NCBI GenBank assembly: GCA_003024985.2
Contig: PXIH01S0061954.1
Strand: one strand, 5' to 3'
Source of the DNA: Euperipatoides rowelli
Lineage: Eukaryota > Onychophora > Udeonychophora > Euonychophora > Peripatopsidae
Length of the DNA: 10,030 nucleotides
Both the position numbers and the translations under genes were made by a program. The number at the start of each line of letters is the position of its first letter. The stretch's first letter is position 1. The notes under the pieces were generated by a model. That model was given only the letters and a program-made list of their open reading frames with translations, did not search any database and had not been told where the DNA came from. Shown one piece after another: positions 1 through 8,456 of the stretch.

Positions 1-21
1 TTCATTTTTCTTCCTCAACAG

Positions 22-251
22 CTCGAGCTGCAGGCGCCAGTGCCGCTGGTGCGGGAAGTGGAAAATTCAATCCCAGAATTCGAGAGCTTCAAGAAAAATT
101 TCAGAAAAAAGATGGCGTCTTGGTATATTTGAAAGGTGGTCCCATGGATCATGTTTTGTACTTATTAACTGTTGGTTTGTGTGGAATCTGTGTTTCTTGG
201 GGTCTTTATACATTATACGACATGTCTGTACCTCATAAGCCAAATGAATAA
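22..251 (+). CDS. Cytochrome c oxidase subunit 7A-like protein, terminal exon (partial)
   Basis: Small inner-membrane subunit of mitochondrial complex IV, last exon only. A pyrimidine-rich tract ends in an acceptor AG at 20-21. The exon is entered mid-codon, and codons from 24 give 75 residues before TAA at 249-251. After an Ala/Gly/Ser-rich stretch come FNPRIRELQEKFQ, then DGVLVYLKGGPMDHVLY, then one hydrophobic segment (about residues 47-65), then a short polar tail ending KPNE. The block 'LQxxFQxxDGxxVYLKGGxxDxxLY' followed by one membrane helix is the COX7A family signature as I know it. The N-terminal presequence must lie upstream of the window. The reading frame is intact. The alternative is a retrocopy, because a genomic A run lies just past the poly(A) signal, but the good splice acceptor argues for a real exon. 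Confidence 0.82.
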
Positions 252-461
252 GATTGGAGCCAGATATGTTTTATGCCTCACTTTCGCCTAGAGAATTAAA
301 CTTCTTGCTTTGTTCAGATTTCAAATCTAGTTTGAAAGGGAAAATGAACTATTTGTATTTTATTTTTAAATGCCTAATCTTTTCTTGCAGTTATTGTAAA
401 ATTGATAGTAGAATGAATGGACACATTTAAAATAAACGTTAAGTTTACTGAAAAAAAAAAA
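252..461 (+). other. 3' UTR and poly(A) signal of the COX7A-like gene
   Basis: AATAAA lies at 431-436, about 180 bp after the stop codon. A run of 11 A begins 14 bp later (451-461). The spacing suits cleavage near 445-455. The A run at exactly that place could be genomic chance or the tail of a retrocopy. Confidence 0.6.
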
Positions 462-780
462 GCCATACTAAAGGTCAACTGATATACAGTAAATAGAAGA
501 AACAATTTCAAAAATATTTACAGTATAGCCTATGTTATACAGTAGTAGCCAACTATAGCCTAAATAGTATTTATTTATTACAGATTGCATGGAAAGTCCA
601 AAGTATTTTTTTATTTTAGCCAGTAAATAACTTTGAGTCCATATTTCAACCAGAAATCCAGATTTAACTCCTGAACTTTTAATAACAAATATTTCGCAGT
701 CAATTATAAGAAGGACTCTATAATCTATTAACTGATTTGCTTAATAAATGTGAAGAAAATAAACTAATAATAAATTTTAA
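462..780. other. AT-rich spacer, no gene seen
   Basis: Between the COX7A-like 3' end and the next coding block I see only AT-rich sequence with short repeated words such as 'tagccta' and 'acagta'. No protein similarity, tRNA or clear promoter box was recognised here. Confidence 0.5.
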
Positions 781-784
781 TAGA

Positions 785-835
785 TTTCCCGCCCGGCGTG
801 GAGTAGCTGCAGCCGTGCATTCCCGCCTTAAAATG
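785..835 (+). promoter_or_regulatory. GC-rich patch with two E2F-like motifs before an ATG
   Basis: In very AT-rich surroundings, 785-793 reads TTTCCCGCC and 819-827 reads ATTCCCGCC. Both fit the core of E2F-type sites (TTCCCGCC). They are followed by an ATG in good context (AAAATGG, ATG at 833-835). This could be a compact promoter with a very short 5' UTR. The competing reading is that 'tcattgttttag' (ending 855) is a splice acceptor and the patch is intronic. The motifs are short enough to occur by chance. Confidence 0.3.
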
Positions 836-1288
836 GCTGAATATCATTGTTTTAGATTTGGAGATTTAATTCCTTGGAGAAAGAAAAATGTAGAGTTTCT
901 TCCACCTACATCTTTATTGGAAAAACACAAACTGCTAGATATGCTGCAACAAGCGTTTCCATACGACTCGGTTGGAACGCTAAATACAATTTTGAAACTT
1001 TGTAATTATGATGTGAAACGAGCGATTAGTGAGATTTTAGAATCTCAATCGGAAGTTGAAAGAGGAATTTTAGGCAGAGAATTCTTAGCTACTGGATCTT
1101 TATTCAGTACAATAAGGACTGCACATTATTCCACTTGTTTCCCTGTAGGGGACCTTCCTTACCAAAAGGCTTTTGTGCCTCTTCATCCCCATACCTATAA
1201 AGGACTACTGTCATCTCATGATCGTTCCATCAGTAGTAACGTAGCTAATGTGGGATGTAGGTTGGGGGAAACTCTGCCTTCACCCTAA
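833..1288 (+). CDS. DMRT-like protein part with a CUE/DMA-like domain (exon or small gene)
   Basis: From the ATG at 833 the frame gives 151 residues; it is open back to 737, but the extra part is AT-rich and not protein-like. Residues 34-70 hold LLDMLQQAFP, then TILKLCNYDVKRAISEIL. This fits the three-helix UBA/CUE-like pattern 'LxxxFPxxxxxxLxxxLxxCxxDVxxAIxxIL' of the DMA domain in DMRT transcription factors. Insect doublesex dimerisation (OD2) and ordinary CUE domains share the fold, so they remain alternatives. No DM zinc-finger domain is in the window; if this is a DMRT gene, its DM exon would lie upstream and the present exon may begin at 856 after 'ttttag'. Downstream residues include YQKAFVPLHPHTY, loosely like the 'SAF.PL' stretch after DMA domains. 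The stop at 1286-1288 probably follows a frameshift. Family call is tentative. Confidence 0.45.
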   Translation: MAEYHCFRFGDLIPWRKKNVEFLPPTSLLEKHKLLDMLQQAFPYDSVGTLNTILKLCNYDVKRAISEILESQSEVERGILGREFLATGSLFSTIRTAHYSTCFPVGDLPYQKAFVPLHPHTYKGLLSSHDRSISSNVANVGCRLGETLPSP

Positions 1289-1395
1289 TCAATTATAGCA
1301 GAAGATCAAATAATAGTTTGATGAATGGAAATAATTATCATTCCTCTCGATCGCCGATGACGACGAGAAGATCTGAAGTTTCAAGAAATACATAG
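1261..1395 (+). pseudogene. Frameshifted C-terminal tail of the DMRT-like protein
   Basis: In a frame different from the upstream one, 44 codons run from GTT at 1261 to TAG at 1393-1395. They begin VGGNSAFTLINYSRRSNN and stay rich in Ser, Asn, Thr and Arg. The overlap with the end of the upstream frame contains a G5 run (1264-1268). The composition looks like low-complexity protein, and 'NSAFT' resembles the conserved patch of DMRT C-termini. I read it as the true C-terminus displaced by a one-base indel, from sequencing error or mutation. Confidence 0.4.
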
Positions 1396-1480
1396 GCTGA
1401 AATTTTCTGTCCGAAAAATATTTATATATTGGAAGTTACTTGAATGTATTGAACTCTTGAAAATAAATGAAAAGAACAGT
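1396..1480 (+). other. Probable 3' UTR with AATAAA
   Basis: AATAAA at 1462-1467 lies about 70 bp after the displaced stop codon at 1395, a usual spacing for a poly(A) signal of a gene ending there. Confidence 0.4.
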
Positions 1481-2084
1481 TGAATTTTTTACTGTTTTTC
1501 TAAAAAATGGACTATTGAATAATTTTTTTTTTGCTGTAAGAATATCTGTGATATTAGATTATTGGTTTTATATTGTGTAGAGAAAAGGACAAAAATAAAA
1601 TGATTGCAACCTGTTATTCTATTCCCTTCCGAAATAATTGCTAAATTAATGTAAATGGTCTAAATTGATTTCAAGCAAATCAGTAAAATTCTGCTCTACA
1701 GTATACCTTATTCATTGATTTATCCTTACCCCTTACCTTCCACACTACATCTAATGGCAAAATGATCACTGTTATGTCATTGACTGGAAAAAAAAAAACT
1801 AATAGTCTACTGGCTTCATTTATATCCAATTGCATAGAGAGTAATAAAATGATTTTTCTTTTTAAAAAAAAAATAATAGGCTTAATAAATTTTAATAAAT
1901 CAAATGTCGTAGAACAGCACTGTCATGCCGAACAACAGTAACTAAAAGTTTTATGGCTCCTCAACAAAAATTGAATTTTGTAAATAATATTTGCTTAAAA
2001 TTCATATAATTTAGTAACAAAGTATTATTTAAGATATTTTCAAATAATGGATAAAAAAGTCTATTATGAAATTGAAGAAATTTA
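1481..2084. other. AT-rich intergenic DNA, possible start of an old LINE remnant
   Basis: No gene is recognised. A runs at about 1789-1799 and 1863-1872 could be old retroposon tails. Near 2010-2070 one frame reads like a decayed 'FSKxLxKIFxNN' reverse transcriptase N-terminal motif, so the old LINE (element A) may start to be visible here. This is too weak to annotate firmly. Confidence 0.3.
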
Positions 2085-2565
2085 ATTATTATATCAAAAT
2101 TTTGATCATTCTGAAAATGGCTAACTTGGAATTTTGATCTTTTTAAACCGTCCTTCATAGAAATATTGGTCAAGAAGTGAATTCTAGGAATTTATATATG
2201 AATTGTTCTTAAAATTTCCCTTGGATTCATTTGGATTATTAAGGAGTTTGTCTAATAATATCTTTAGGCTAATTTTGAATTTAATTTACATGATCAAGTG
2301 ATTTGAAGATTACCTTGTAACTTTCCTGCTTAATTTAGCAGCGTTAAATCAAAAGGCATGTTGTCTTTAAAACCTACAGAAAGATTTGCTCAATAATAAT
2401 AGAAACATGGCAGTCTCTATTAATGATTTTAATTTAGAAAAAAACTATGTCGCATATTAAAATAAAACAAATGTCATACATTTTGGTAAAAAGAATCCAG
2501 AGTATGAGTATTCTTACAAAGATTTTAAATTAAATAAGATTGTTTATATAAAAGACCTTGGTATT
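2085..2565 (+). pseudogene. Element A, piece 1: decayed CR1/Jockey-like LINE reverse transcriptase (palm to thumb)
   Basis: The clearest part is 2461-2565, which reads NKTNVIHFGKKNPEYEY and then, after about 13 residues, YIKDLGI. In CR1/L2/Jockey-group reverse transcriptases the region after the catalytic site has 'N..Kt.vm.FGk.NP..Y......kDLGv'. Upstream, 2225-2310 looks like a frameshifted version of the palm motif B and the following 'GPLLFNLFIND'-type strand (GV, SLG, then LILNLIYMI), and 'NLQKDL' near 2375 fits the usual LQ-D-L. The 5' part contains several stops and shifts and is less certain. The reading stops abruptly after KDLGI, where a T10 run begins; it resumes near 7505. Dead and old. 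Confidence 0.6.
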
Positions 2566-2788
2566 TTTTTTTTATATATATAAATTAAATACTTTATTCC
2601 ATATGGTAAATTTACAATAAAAACAATAAACTTAGCAAAAACATGAATACATTTAGAAGTATTGAAAAATTGTCAAATTAGACAATCCAAAATCCTTTTG
2701 TAGAAATGACACAAACTCAAAACATTTTTTAAACAGTATTAAATACATATTACAAAAGTTATAAAATGTCTCGGTTCCATGGTCGAGC

Positions 2789-3100
2789 GGATTTACGTTC
2801 ACTTGATAAACCGAAGGCATTTGCTGGGGTGTACAGGTTCGTGCTCTGGCTAGGGCAGTTATGGAACGGTATTTTCCCTAGTTACAGCTCGCTTTGGGTT
2901 TTTCCAAGTACGCTGCCCTTGTTAACATCAAAGGAAGATGTTTGGATTTACGTTCGCTTGATAAATGGAAGGCATTTGCTGGGGTGTACAGGTTCGCGCT
3001 CCGGCTAGGGCAATTATGGAACATTTTTTCCCTAGTTGTAACAGCTCGCTTTGGGTTTTTCCAAGTACGCTGCTCTTGTTAACATCAAATGAAGTTGTTT
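2789..3100. repeat. Tandem duplication, 2 copies of about 155 bp
   Basis: Copy 1 is 2789-2943 and copy 2 is 2944-3100, both starting GGATTTACGTTC. They share long identical blocks (for example GGCATTTGCTGGGGTGTACAG) and differ by about ten substitutions plus a 1-base and a 3-base indel, so roughly 92% identity by eye. The unit is far richer in GC than its surroundings. Just before and within copy 1 are TGGTCGAGCGG (2780-2790) and GGTTCGTGCTC (2836-2846), which resemble tRNA A and B boxes. Open frames across it have no recognisable protein and are probably by-products of the repeat. Possible origins are a tRNA-derived SINE, LINE 5' UTR monomers or a minisatellite. Confidence 0.8.
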
Positions 3101-3292
3101 CAATCAATTATTAGCAATTATTCTCAATTATCATTAACTATATTAAACAAAAAAATACATTTCATCTCCCTTTGGAGGGGAAATTTATTAAAAATTATAA
3201 AATAAAGATCAAGGCAAACCTAACCATAAAAGCCTAATCTATCACCAATGAAATGCTTATACACATTACAAAGTATTTATTATGATAAAGAA
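3101..3292. other. AT-rich sequence between tandem repeat and LINE C tail
   Basis: No gene seen. Next to the LINE tail, the flank 'tatttattatgataaagaa' (about 3274-3292) would be the left copy of any target-site duplication of LINE C. No convincing matching copy was found near 7440-7520. Confidence 0.4.
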
Positions 3293-3305
3293 TTTTTTTT
3301 TTTTT

Positions 3306-3553
3306 AAACCGACAATTGGGAAATCCAAATTACAAACTTTATTCAGGAGACACCTAACTTACAATATTGTGACAACAATCATCATCACCAACTGAATATA
3401 CATATGCTACAAATAATACCTAGACTATAGGCAGAGAACAATTCATTATAAATACAATGAACAGCCATAATAACATAATAAATCATAATAAATGAATTGT
3501 AGATCACTTACCCAGTCGACCATCTTACCCATCATATTAGAGCAACATTACAA
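3306..3553 (-). other. 3' UTR of LINE C with poly(A) signal
   Basis: Downstream of the ORF2 stop (3554-3556) the minus strand has about 250 nt with no coding signal, then AATAAA (complement of 3338-3343) 32 nt before the poly(A) run. A CAT-rich stretch (about 3378-3392) is the only simple pattern noticed. Confidence 0.65.
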
Positions 3554-6356
3554 TTAGGTCATTAGATGATCTATCACTGTACAACTAAAGAAATAAACGT
3601 AATAAATCACAAAGTAATATTGAAGCCCACTTTTAACATTCTCGGAGTTCATAAACCGTGAGTCATGAACATAATGCACATTCAATTGGGCTTTAAAAAA
3701 AACAATAGGATTACAATTAAAATCAGTACATAATCTCTTACAATGAACAGACCAGATTGTATTATACAATAATGCGACAACAAACCAAATTTTTTTATGC
3801 ATAACAAAATAAAAAATTCAATCAACAAACCTGGTGTCTAGGGAACCCCGATAACACGCCTAAACCAATCTCGCTGTGACCCAAAAAAACATTCAAAAAG
3901 AATATTCTCAAGGTCCTCATATGAATTGCAAAATATACAACATTCAGTATCTTGATATGAGAAAACCCTTGTCGGCAAAATCTTAAAATACACTTCAAAA
4001 CAAAGTTAACCTTAAAAGGTTTAGACAACTTCCGCAAAGGTGTCTTCATCAAAATAGACATCTGGGAAAACACGGGGTTGATTCTTGGCGATGCAACATA
4101 ACCCATAAATTGACTCTAGGATAGCTTTTGTGTCAATGGTAAGTTAAATGAATCAATAACATCCAAAAAGCAATAAAAGGCAGAAAACAATGAGGAGCCC
4201 CTTACCAACCCATTAAAAATAGCATTCAAATCAGTCACAATTACACTTCCAGGTGGAGGTGTATCGGTAGAATGCACCTCCAATGGCCACTGCCTTTGAT
4301 AAGGAAGAGAACAAAATGAAATTACCCTATTACAAAAGGCCACCACATTCTTATTTGAAGCATTGATTAACCCAAGGCCACCCATATTTAAAGGCAGCTG
4401 AGAGACAGCATTTGAAATAGAAGTTCTTTTTGGCCAAATGAATCGATTAATTAAAACAGAAATGATTTACTAAATCGAAAATGCTGAAAATAAAAATTGA
4501 ATTTAGAAAGAATATGTTTGAAATCTGAACTTTTTGCACTATGGAAAGAGACCTAAATTTCAACTGATAAATTATTTGTTGCGTGTCCAATAACAATCTA
4601 TTTGTCAACCCCAACAATGCCTATTTATCTATAAATAGAAAATCAATCCCCAAAATTTTTTTTAGCCTATTATTGCCCAAACCGTGTACAACCATGCCAT
4701 TCACAGGTTTATAAATCACTGACCTCTCTCTATTGAGAATAGTACCAGTCGCCTGCCCGAAATTGTCAACAACCCGCAATACCCTTTTTATATTCTGCTG
4801 TCCCCTAAGGATCACTACAACGTCATCGATATATGCAATGACACAGGTTGATTTCCAACTGACGAATTGTGATGCCACAATCCAATCCCCTAATATCAAA
4901 CAACAATTGATTTACATAAAGACAAAACATTAATGAAGAGTATGGAACCCTGGGAGATTCCTCGATTCATCACAATCGGAGGAAGCCTAATTCTACCCAT
5001 CTTCAGGATAATCATCTTGTTAGTCAAATAATTAATCAGGTCAATTGATACATTTGAATTACAAAAAAACCTGATTTAACTTCTCAATCAAGTACCTATG
5101 ACACACAGAATAAAAGGCAGACTTAAAGTCTAGAAATAACACATAACAATCCCTAAACAAAGTAGGAAACTTCTTAAAATATGACAACGATAACAGAAAT
5201 AACGAGAACGCCGAATGGATGGATCTCCCATGCGCCCCATACTGCTCCTCTACCAACAAATCAACAATAACATCTTTTATTTTAATATAGATGATCTTTG
5301 AGAAGATCTTTGCATCTAAATTCAATAGACTAATAGGTCTCAACGAATCCAAAACAGGAGGAGGAGTCTTATTAAGAGAAACACTATTTAATTTAAAAAC
5401 AAAATAAGCCTCAAAAAATACATCCTATGAAAAATAACACTTAACAAACTATTGAAAATGTTAACAAAAATTGGATATAAGACATGCGAAAATCGCTTAA
5501 TAAGAGATGATATTACCAAGGAAGAGTACCTAAAACGTTCACAATAGATACATCTTGTATAGGAAGCACAGTTCTTGAGAACGCATCATATAAAGAACTT
5601 CATAAATACTGGTACCGTACACCCCCTGGAAATAATATACCTTATCGCCATCCTTCATAATATTAATGTCAGCCTGTGAAGTTGTCGACATTACCACCAG
5701 CATTCAGCTGTGATCTTACTTGAAAAATTAAGTTCAAAAGCTTATGGTCCGAGACTTCAACATTCATAAAATTGAGCTTCGCACCGAAACCAATCTCCAC
5801 TGACACTAATATATTATAGTCTATTGCTGATGTAGCCATAGCACCACAAAAAGTATCCACATCAGCCTGCCTAGTAACAACTGCAATATTAATCATATTC
5901 CGCTGACTGAGAAAACACACGGCACATAAGATATCAAATTATGAAAATTAAAGTCCCCCACCAAAACAGTAAGAACTACAAATGAACTCATCTTGTCCAT
6001 CAACTGATGCACCGACCGACGATTCTGAGCTGGCTGATTACAACCATGGACATTTACTAACAAATGAGTGAACAAAATATTCTAATAAATATTGGCTGTA
6101 TAGCAATCGCCCCCTGATTTCTTCGCACTGCCACCAACACCCCTCCAGTTCCCCCACACCGAAGAAACCAATGATTAAATTGTAATAATGAGTAAGGGAC
6201 TTCAACTGCCTATCGATTCGTACTACCTACTGTCAATCGCGTCTCCTGTAAACATAAAAGATTGGCATCAAATCTATTTAGGAAGCCCATCAATGATCTT
6301 ACCTTAAGAACATTGTTTAAGCCTTTAATATTTAACGATATCAGAGAAATTGACAT
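3554..6356 (-). pseudogene. LINE C ORF2: endonuclease plus reverse transcriptase, frameshifted
   Basis: ORF2 would nick target DNA and copy the element RNA. ATG at 6356-6354 opens MSISLISLNIKGLNN, then the endonuclease motif LLCLQET (Glu near 6244), then a stop at 6210. The same frame continues with GTGGVLVAVRR. After a shift come LVGDFNF (near 5955), SAIDYNILVS (5830) and the catalytic SDHK (5752). RT motifs follow: LRPISLLN (5343), EEQYGAHGRS, motif A LFLDFKSAF (Asp at 5130), a shift in a T run near 5070, motif B NRGISQGS (about 4945-4975), another shift, motif C AYIDDVVVIL (4833-4822), then GTILNRERS. The C-terminal part has GGLGLINA (4382) and a Cys motif at 3943-3889 reading CCIFC, EDLEN, FEC, with Asn where His is usual. 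Stretches near 4380-4620 and 5400-5660 are badly decayed. The EN-to-RT linker is short, suggesting internal deletion. Confidence 0.85.
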
Positions 6357-6375
6357 TTAGGACATCTATATGAGA

Positions 6376-7369
6376 CTAGGGTGATTCATCTTCAACATCA
6401 CCAAACGATCTTTTCAATCTAATTGACAAAACCGGGTCCATCTATGAATTCCAACAAGTGCTTTTTCCAGCCACCGGCAGGGCGGCCAATCCATTACCAA
6501 TATCAGCAGCTCCCATAATGATTGAAGTATCATCATATCCATAATTTTCTAACTGCACGCTCTGCAAACTGCTAACAGCACTTTCCCTTAATATCAAGAG
6601 TTCACAAACTGCTGATGAAATGATAGCCTAGCAGCATACGTTTTTGTACAAATATGTTCATGACCTTGAATCTTCTTACAGCCAACACACACTTTTGCCT
6701 TACAATGCTTCACAAAGTGACCCTGAGCAGAGACTTGAAACAAATTGGGCCTTTACCCTGAACATTCAAATGCATCTTGACATTATTTCTTAAATACACC
6801 CTTGGAATATCCGACTTCTCACATTGTTCATTAAGCTTAAGGATAAACGAAACAGGAGACATTTGAATAGTTAAACATCAGGAATATCAATAACATTAGC
6901 TTAACATTACATATAGTCCCAAACTCTTCCAAAAAGTTTGGCAACTTATTTAAAACCTGACGAGCACGCATATTATCAACTGTGATAATGGCTTCCTTCG
7001 CAGAAAGATACTGTGAACAGGATAAAATATCCAAATCTTCCAGCTTACCACAACGAGATTCAAATTCATTAAAAGCACTTAAACTATTAAACTTAATAAA
7101 TAAATATTTTGGATTAGGCATTTGAAATACCAGTAATTCAGAAATAAAATTCAACAAATTTCTTGAATTGTCAAGTTAACTAATGATGACACACTCACCT
7201 TTTGAATTTTGTCATTTCGGTGCCCTACTATAATAGTCGAGTCATCCACAATAATATCACCGATATCATTAATCCAAAACCGAAATTCCTTAGAGGCAAT
7301 TACTTTCCACCTAGACTGAGTAGCATCCATTATATCAGCTTCCACTGCAGTAGCCATCAAAACCTCCAT
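6376..7369 (-). pseudogene. LINE C ORF1: gag-like RNA-binding protein with zinc knuckles, frameshifted
   Basis: A likely start at 7369 gives MEVLMATAVEADIMDATQSR. After a shift near 7160 comes a stretch with AIITVDN and, further on, LPNFLEEFGTICNVKLM (about 6985-6890), which has the beta-alpha-beta look of an RRM. After another shift, KVCVGC, KKIQGHEHIC (6695-6648) forms a CX2CX5HX3C knuckle, preceded by GHFVKHC, the remains of another. The frame ends RSFGDVEDESP with TAG at 6378-6376, 19 nt before the ORF2 ATG. RRM plus CCHC knuckles is a known ORF1 layout in LINEs, where the protein coats the element RNA and assists reverse transcription. The RRM assignment is inferred from pattern only. 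Confidence 0.7.
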
Positions 7370-7504
7370 TTTCGGGCACAAATTAATATCATACAGCCTA
7401 AACCAATGCAGAGGCCTAACCGAAATGACGTGCGCACCAACGCACAATGTGTAAAGTAATATGCTTAACAAAAGAGAGATGTTGATGCCTCGAGCACCAA
7501 CTCA

Positions 7505-7737
7505 AGAATCGTAAAGAGTTAAATTTTGAACATCATAATGAGTTAAATGTTAAAATTAAAAAAATATTTGGTTTTGTTTAAAATAAAATAAGAAATTTAG
7601 ATATTAAGGCTTTTGAATTGTAGCTGCTTTTTATAAATATAATAAATTGAAAAAAACCTTAGATAAAACTTTCAGATGTATTTCAAAAAGAGAAGAGGAC
7701 TAAAGAAGTAAACTATGAACAAAGATTATTTAGACTA
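7505..7737 (+). pseudogene. Element A, piece 2: LINE reverse transcriptase thumb region
   Basis: From 7509 one frame reads NRKELNFEHHNELNVKIKKI, then FGFV, a stop, NKIRNLDIKAFEL, a stop, LLFI. This matches the part that follows 'kDLGv' in CR1/Jockey-like LINEs ('L.F..Hi..i..ka.kilGFi.Rn..nf.di..f..LY'). Piece 1 ended with KDLGI at 2565, so the 4.9 kb between them is an insertion. The piece ends YEQRLFRL at 7737, within a 17-bp sequence that is repeated at 9474-9490. Confidence 0.65.
7721..7737 (+). repeat. Target-site duplication, left copy (element D)
   Basis: AAAGATTATTTAGACTA here is repeated perfectly at 9474-9490. It flanks a poly(A)-tailed insertion and encodes RLFRL of element A in both copies. 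Confidence 0.88.
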
Positions 7738-8447
7738 GGGAGGCGCCACAGGTCGCGCTCGCAATAAACATGTGCCTGATTTTATCTCCTCTTAATATTA
7801 TTAAAATTAGTAAGTATTTTCTGATTCTTTTACTTATGATAAAAAATGGTTAAAAGAAGGAATTTCCAATGATATGACAAGTATTTTGTGTCAAGACTTT
7901 CTAAAGTTTTGTTTTTGAAGTGATTTCAGGATTCGTCTTCTCTAACTGCTCATCATTACTATAAACTTTGGACAAAATTTTGATAGAACTTTCATCTTCA
8001 ATATGATTTTTTTTTAAAGACAGTAAACAATCTATATTTCCTTTAATAATAACCACAAATTATGCTAATCTGTTCTCTACCCATTGAGAAAACACTAAAC
8101 TACAATTGGAATTTGATCTGTGACTGTTAAATTATTATTGTGGCTTATGTTTCTACTCTNTGATCAGGTAACATGCCAAAATTTAAAATCTACCTTATTT
8201 TATTTCAACTTATCATTTAAAATTTGTGTTTCAAATTTCTTGTGTTATTAACCGGGTTTAGTAGAAAAAGATTCTTCAAAATTTGATATTAATCTTGGAT
8301 CTACTAACTCTTCCCGCCTGAAATTTTCTGTCAACGTTTTACTTCTTAATTACGAATAAAGCGGCAATGGATGTGACTTTTGAAATTTCTATTCAACTTT
8401 GGTCATTAATCATTTTATCTTTTGGATAATTAATTGGTGATTGTCTT

Positions 8448-8456
8448 TATTAGAAT
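8448..8456 (+). repeat. Target-site duplication, left copy (element E)
   Basis: TATTAGAAT at 8448-8456 recurs at 9002-9010. The first TA of the right copy overlaps the right inverted repeat, so the true duplication is 7 to 9 bp. Confidence 0.75.

Larger units (their letters stand above)
2566..3292 (-). mobile_element. Element B: 3' end of a minus-strand retroelement with a tandem-repeat body
   Basis: On the minus strand the sequence ends with AATAAA (complement of 2593-2598), then about 19 nt, then a poly(A) run (complement of the T10 at 2564-2573). That is a standard retrotransposon or retrocopy 3' end, inserted where element A's reading breaks. The body contains a 155-bp tandem duplication and no protein I recognise. 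It could be an independent 5'-truncated insertion, or 3' flank carried along by LINE C next door through read-through (3' transduction). I found no clear target-site duplication. Confidence 0.5.
3293..7506 (-). mobile_element. Element C: near-complete, decayed APE-type non-LTR retrotransposon (LINE), about 4.2 kb
   Basis: Read on the minus strand it has a possible 5' UTR (about 7506-7370), ORF1 with zinc knuckles, ORF2 with endonuclease, reverse transcriptase and a C-terminal Cys motif, then a 3' UTR with AATAAA (complement of 3338-3343) and a 13-base poly(A) tail (complement of 3293-3305). The order ORF1-EN-RT-Cys defines an APE-type LINE. RT spellings such as YIDD and 'FGQATGTILNRERS', together with 'GGLGLINA' in the C-terminus, suggest the L1/Tx1 side of the LINE tree, but I am not sure of the clade. 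Several frameshifts and stops make it inactive. The 5' end is inferred from where element A's reading resumes; no clear target-site duplication was found. Confidence 0.85.

Noticed and set aside
1961-2173. 70-residue open frame on the minus strand
   Set aside because: Very AT-rich with Asn/Phe/Leu-heavy composition and no recognisable motif; the opposite strand carries the possible 5' part of LINE A.
2771-2846. Possible tRNA gene (class II type boxes)
   Set aside because: A and B box-like words are present, but no acceptor stem or anticodon arm could be folded by eye; kept only as a hint of SINE origin.
2766-3082. Two overlapping + strand open frames (80 and 62 residues)
   Set aside because: They arise from the 155-bp tandem duplication and repeat each other's words (RSLDK.KAFAGVYRF); the 155-bp period is not a multiple of three and no protein family is recognised.
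4733-4933. 66-residue + strand open frame
   Set aside because: Antisense shadow of the reverse transcriptase YIDD region of LINE C.
7202-7459. 85-residue + strand open frame
   Set aside because: Antisense shadow of the ORF1 start of LINE C.
3274-7520. Target-site duplication for LINE C (for example 'ataaagaa' versus 'gtaaagag')
   Set aside because: Matches are short and imperfect and no other pair of flanks agrees better, so none is claimed.
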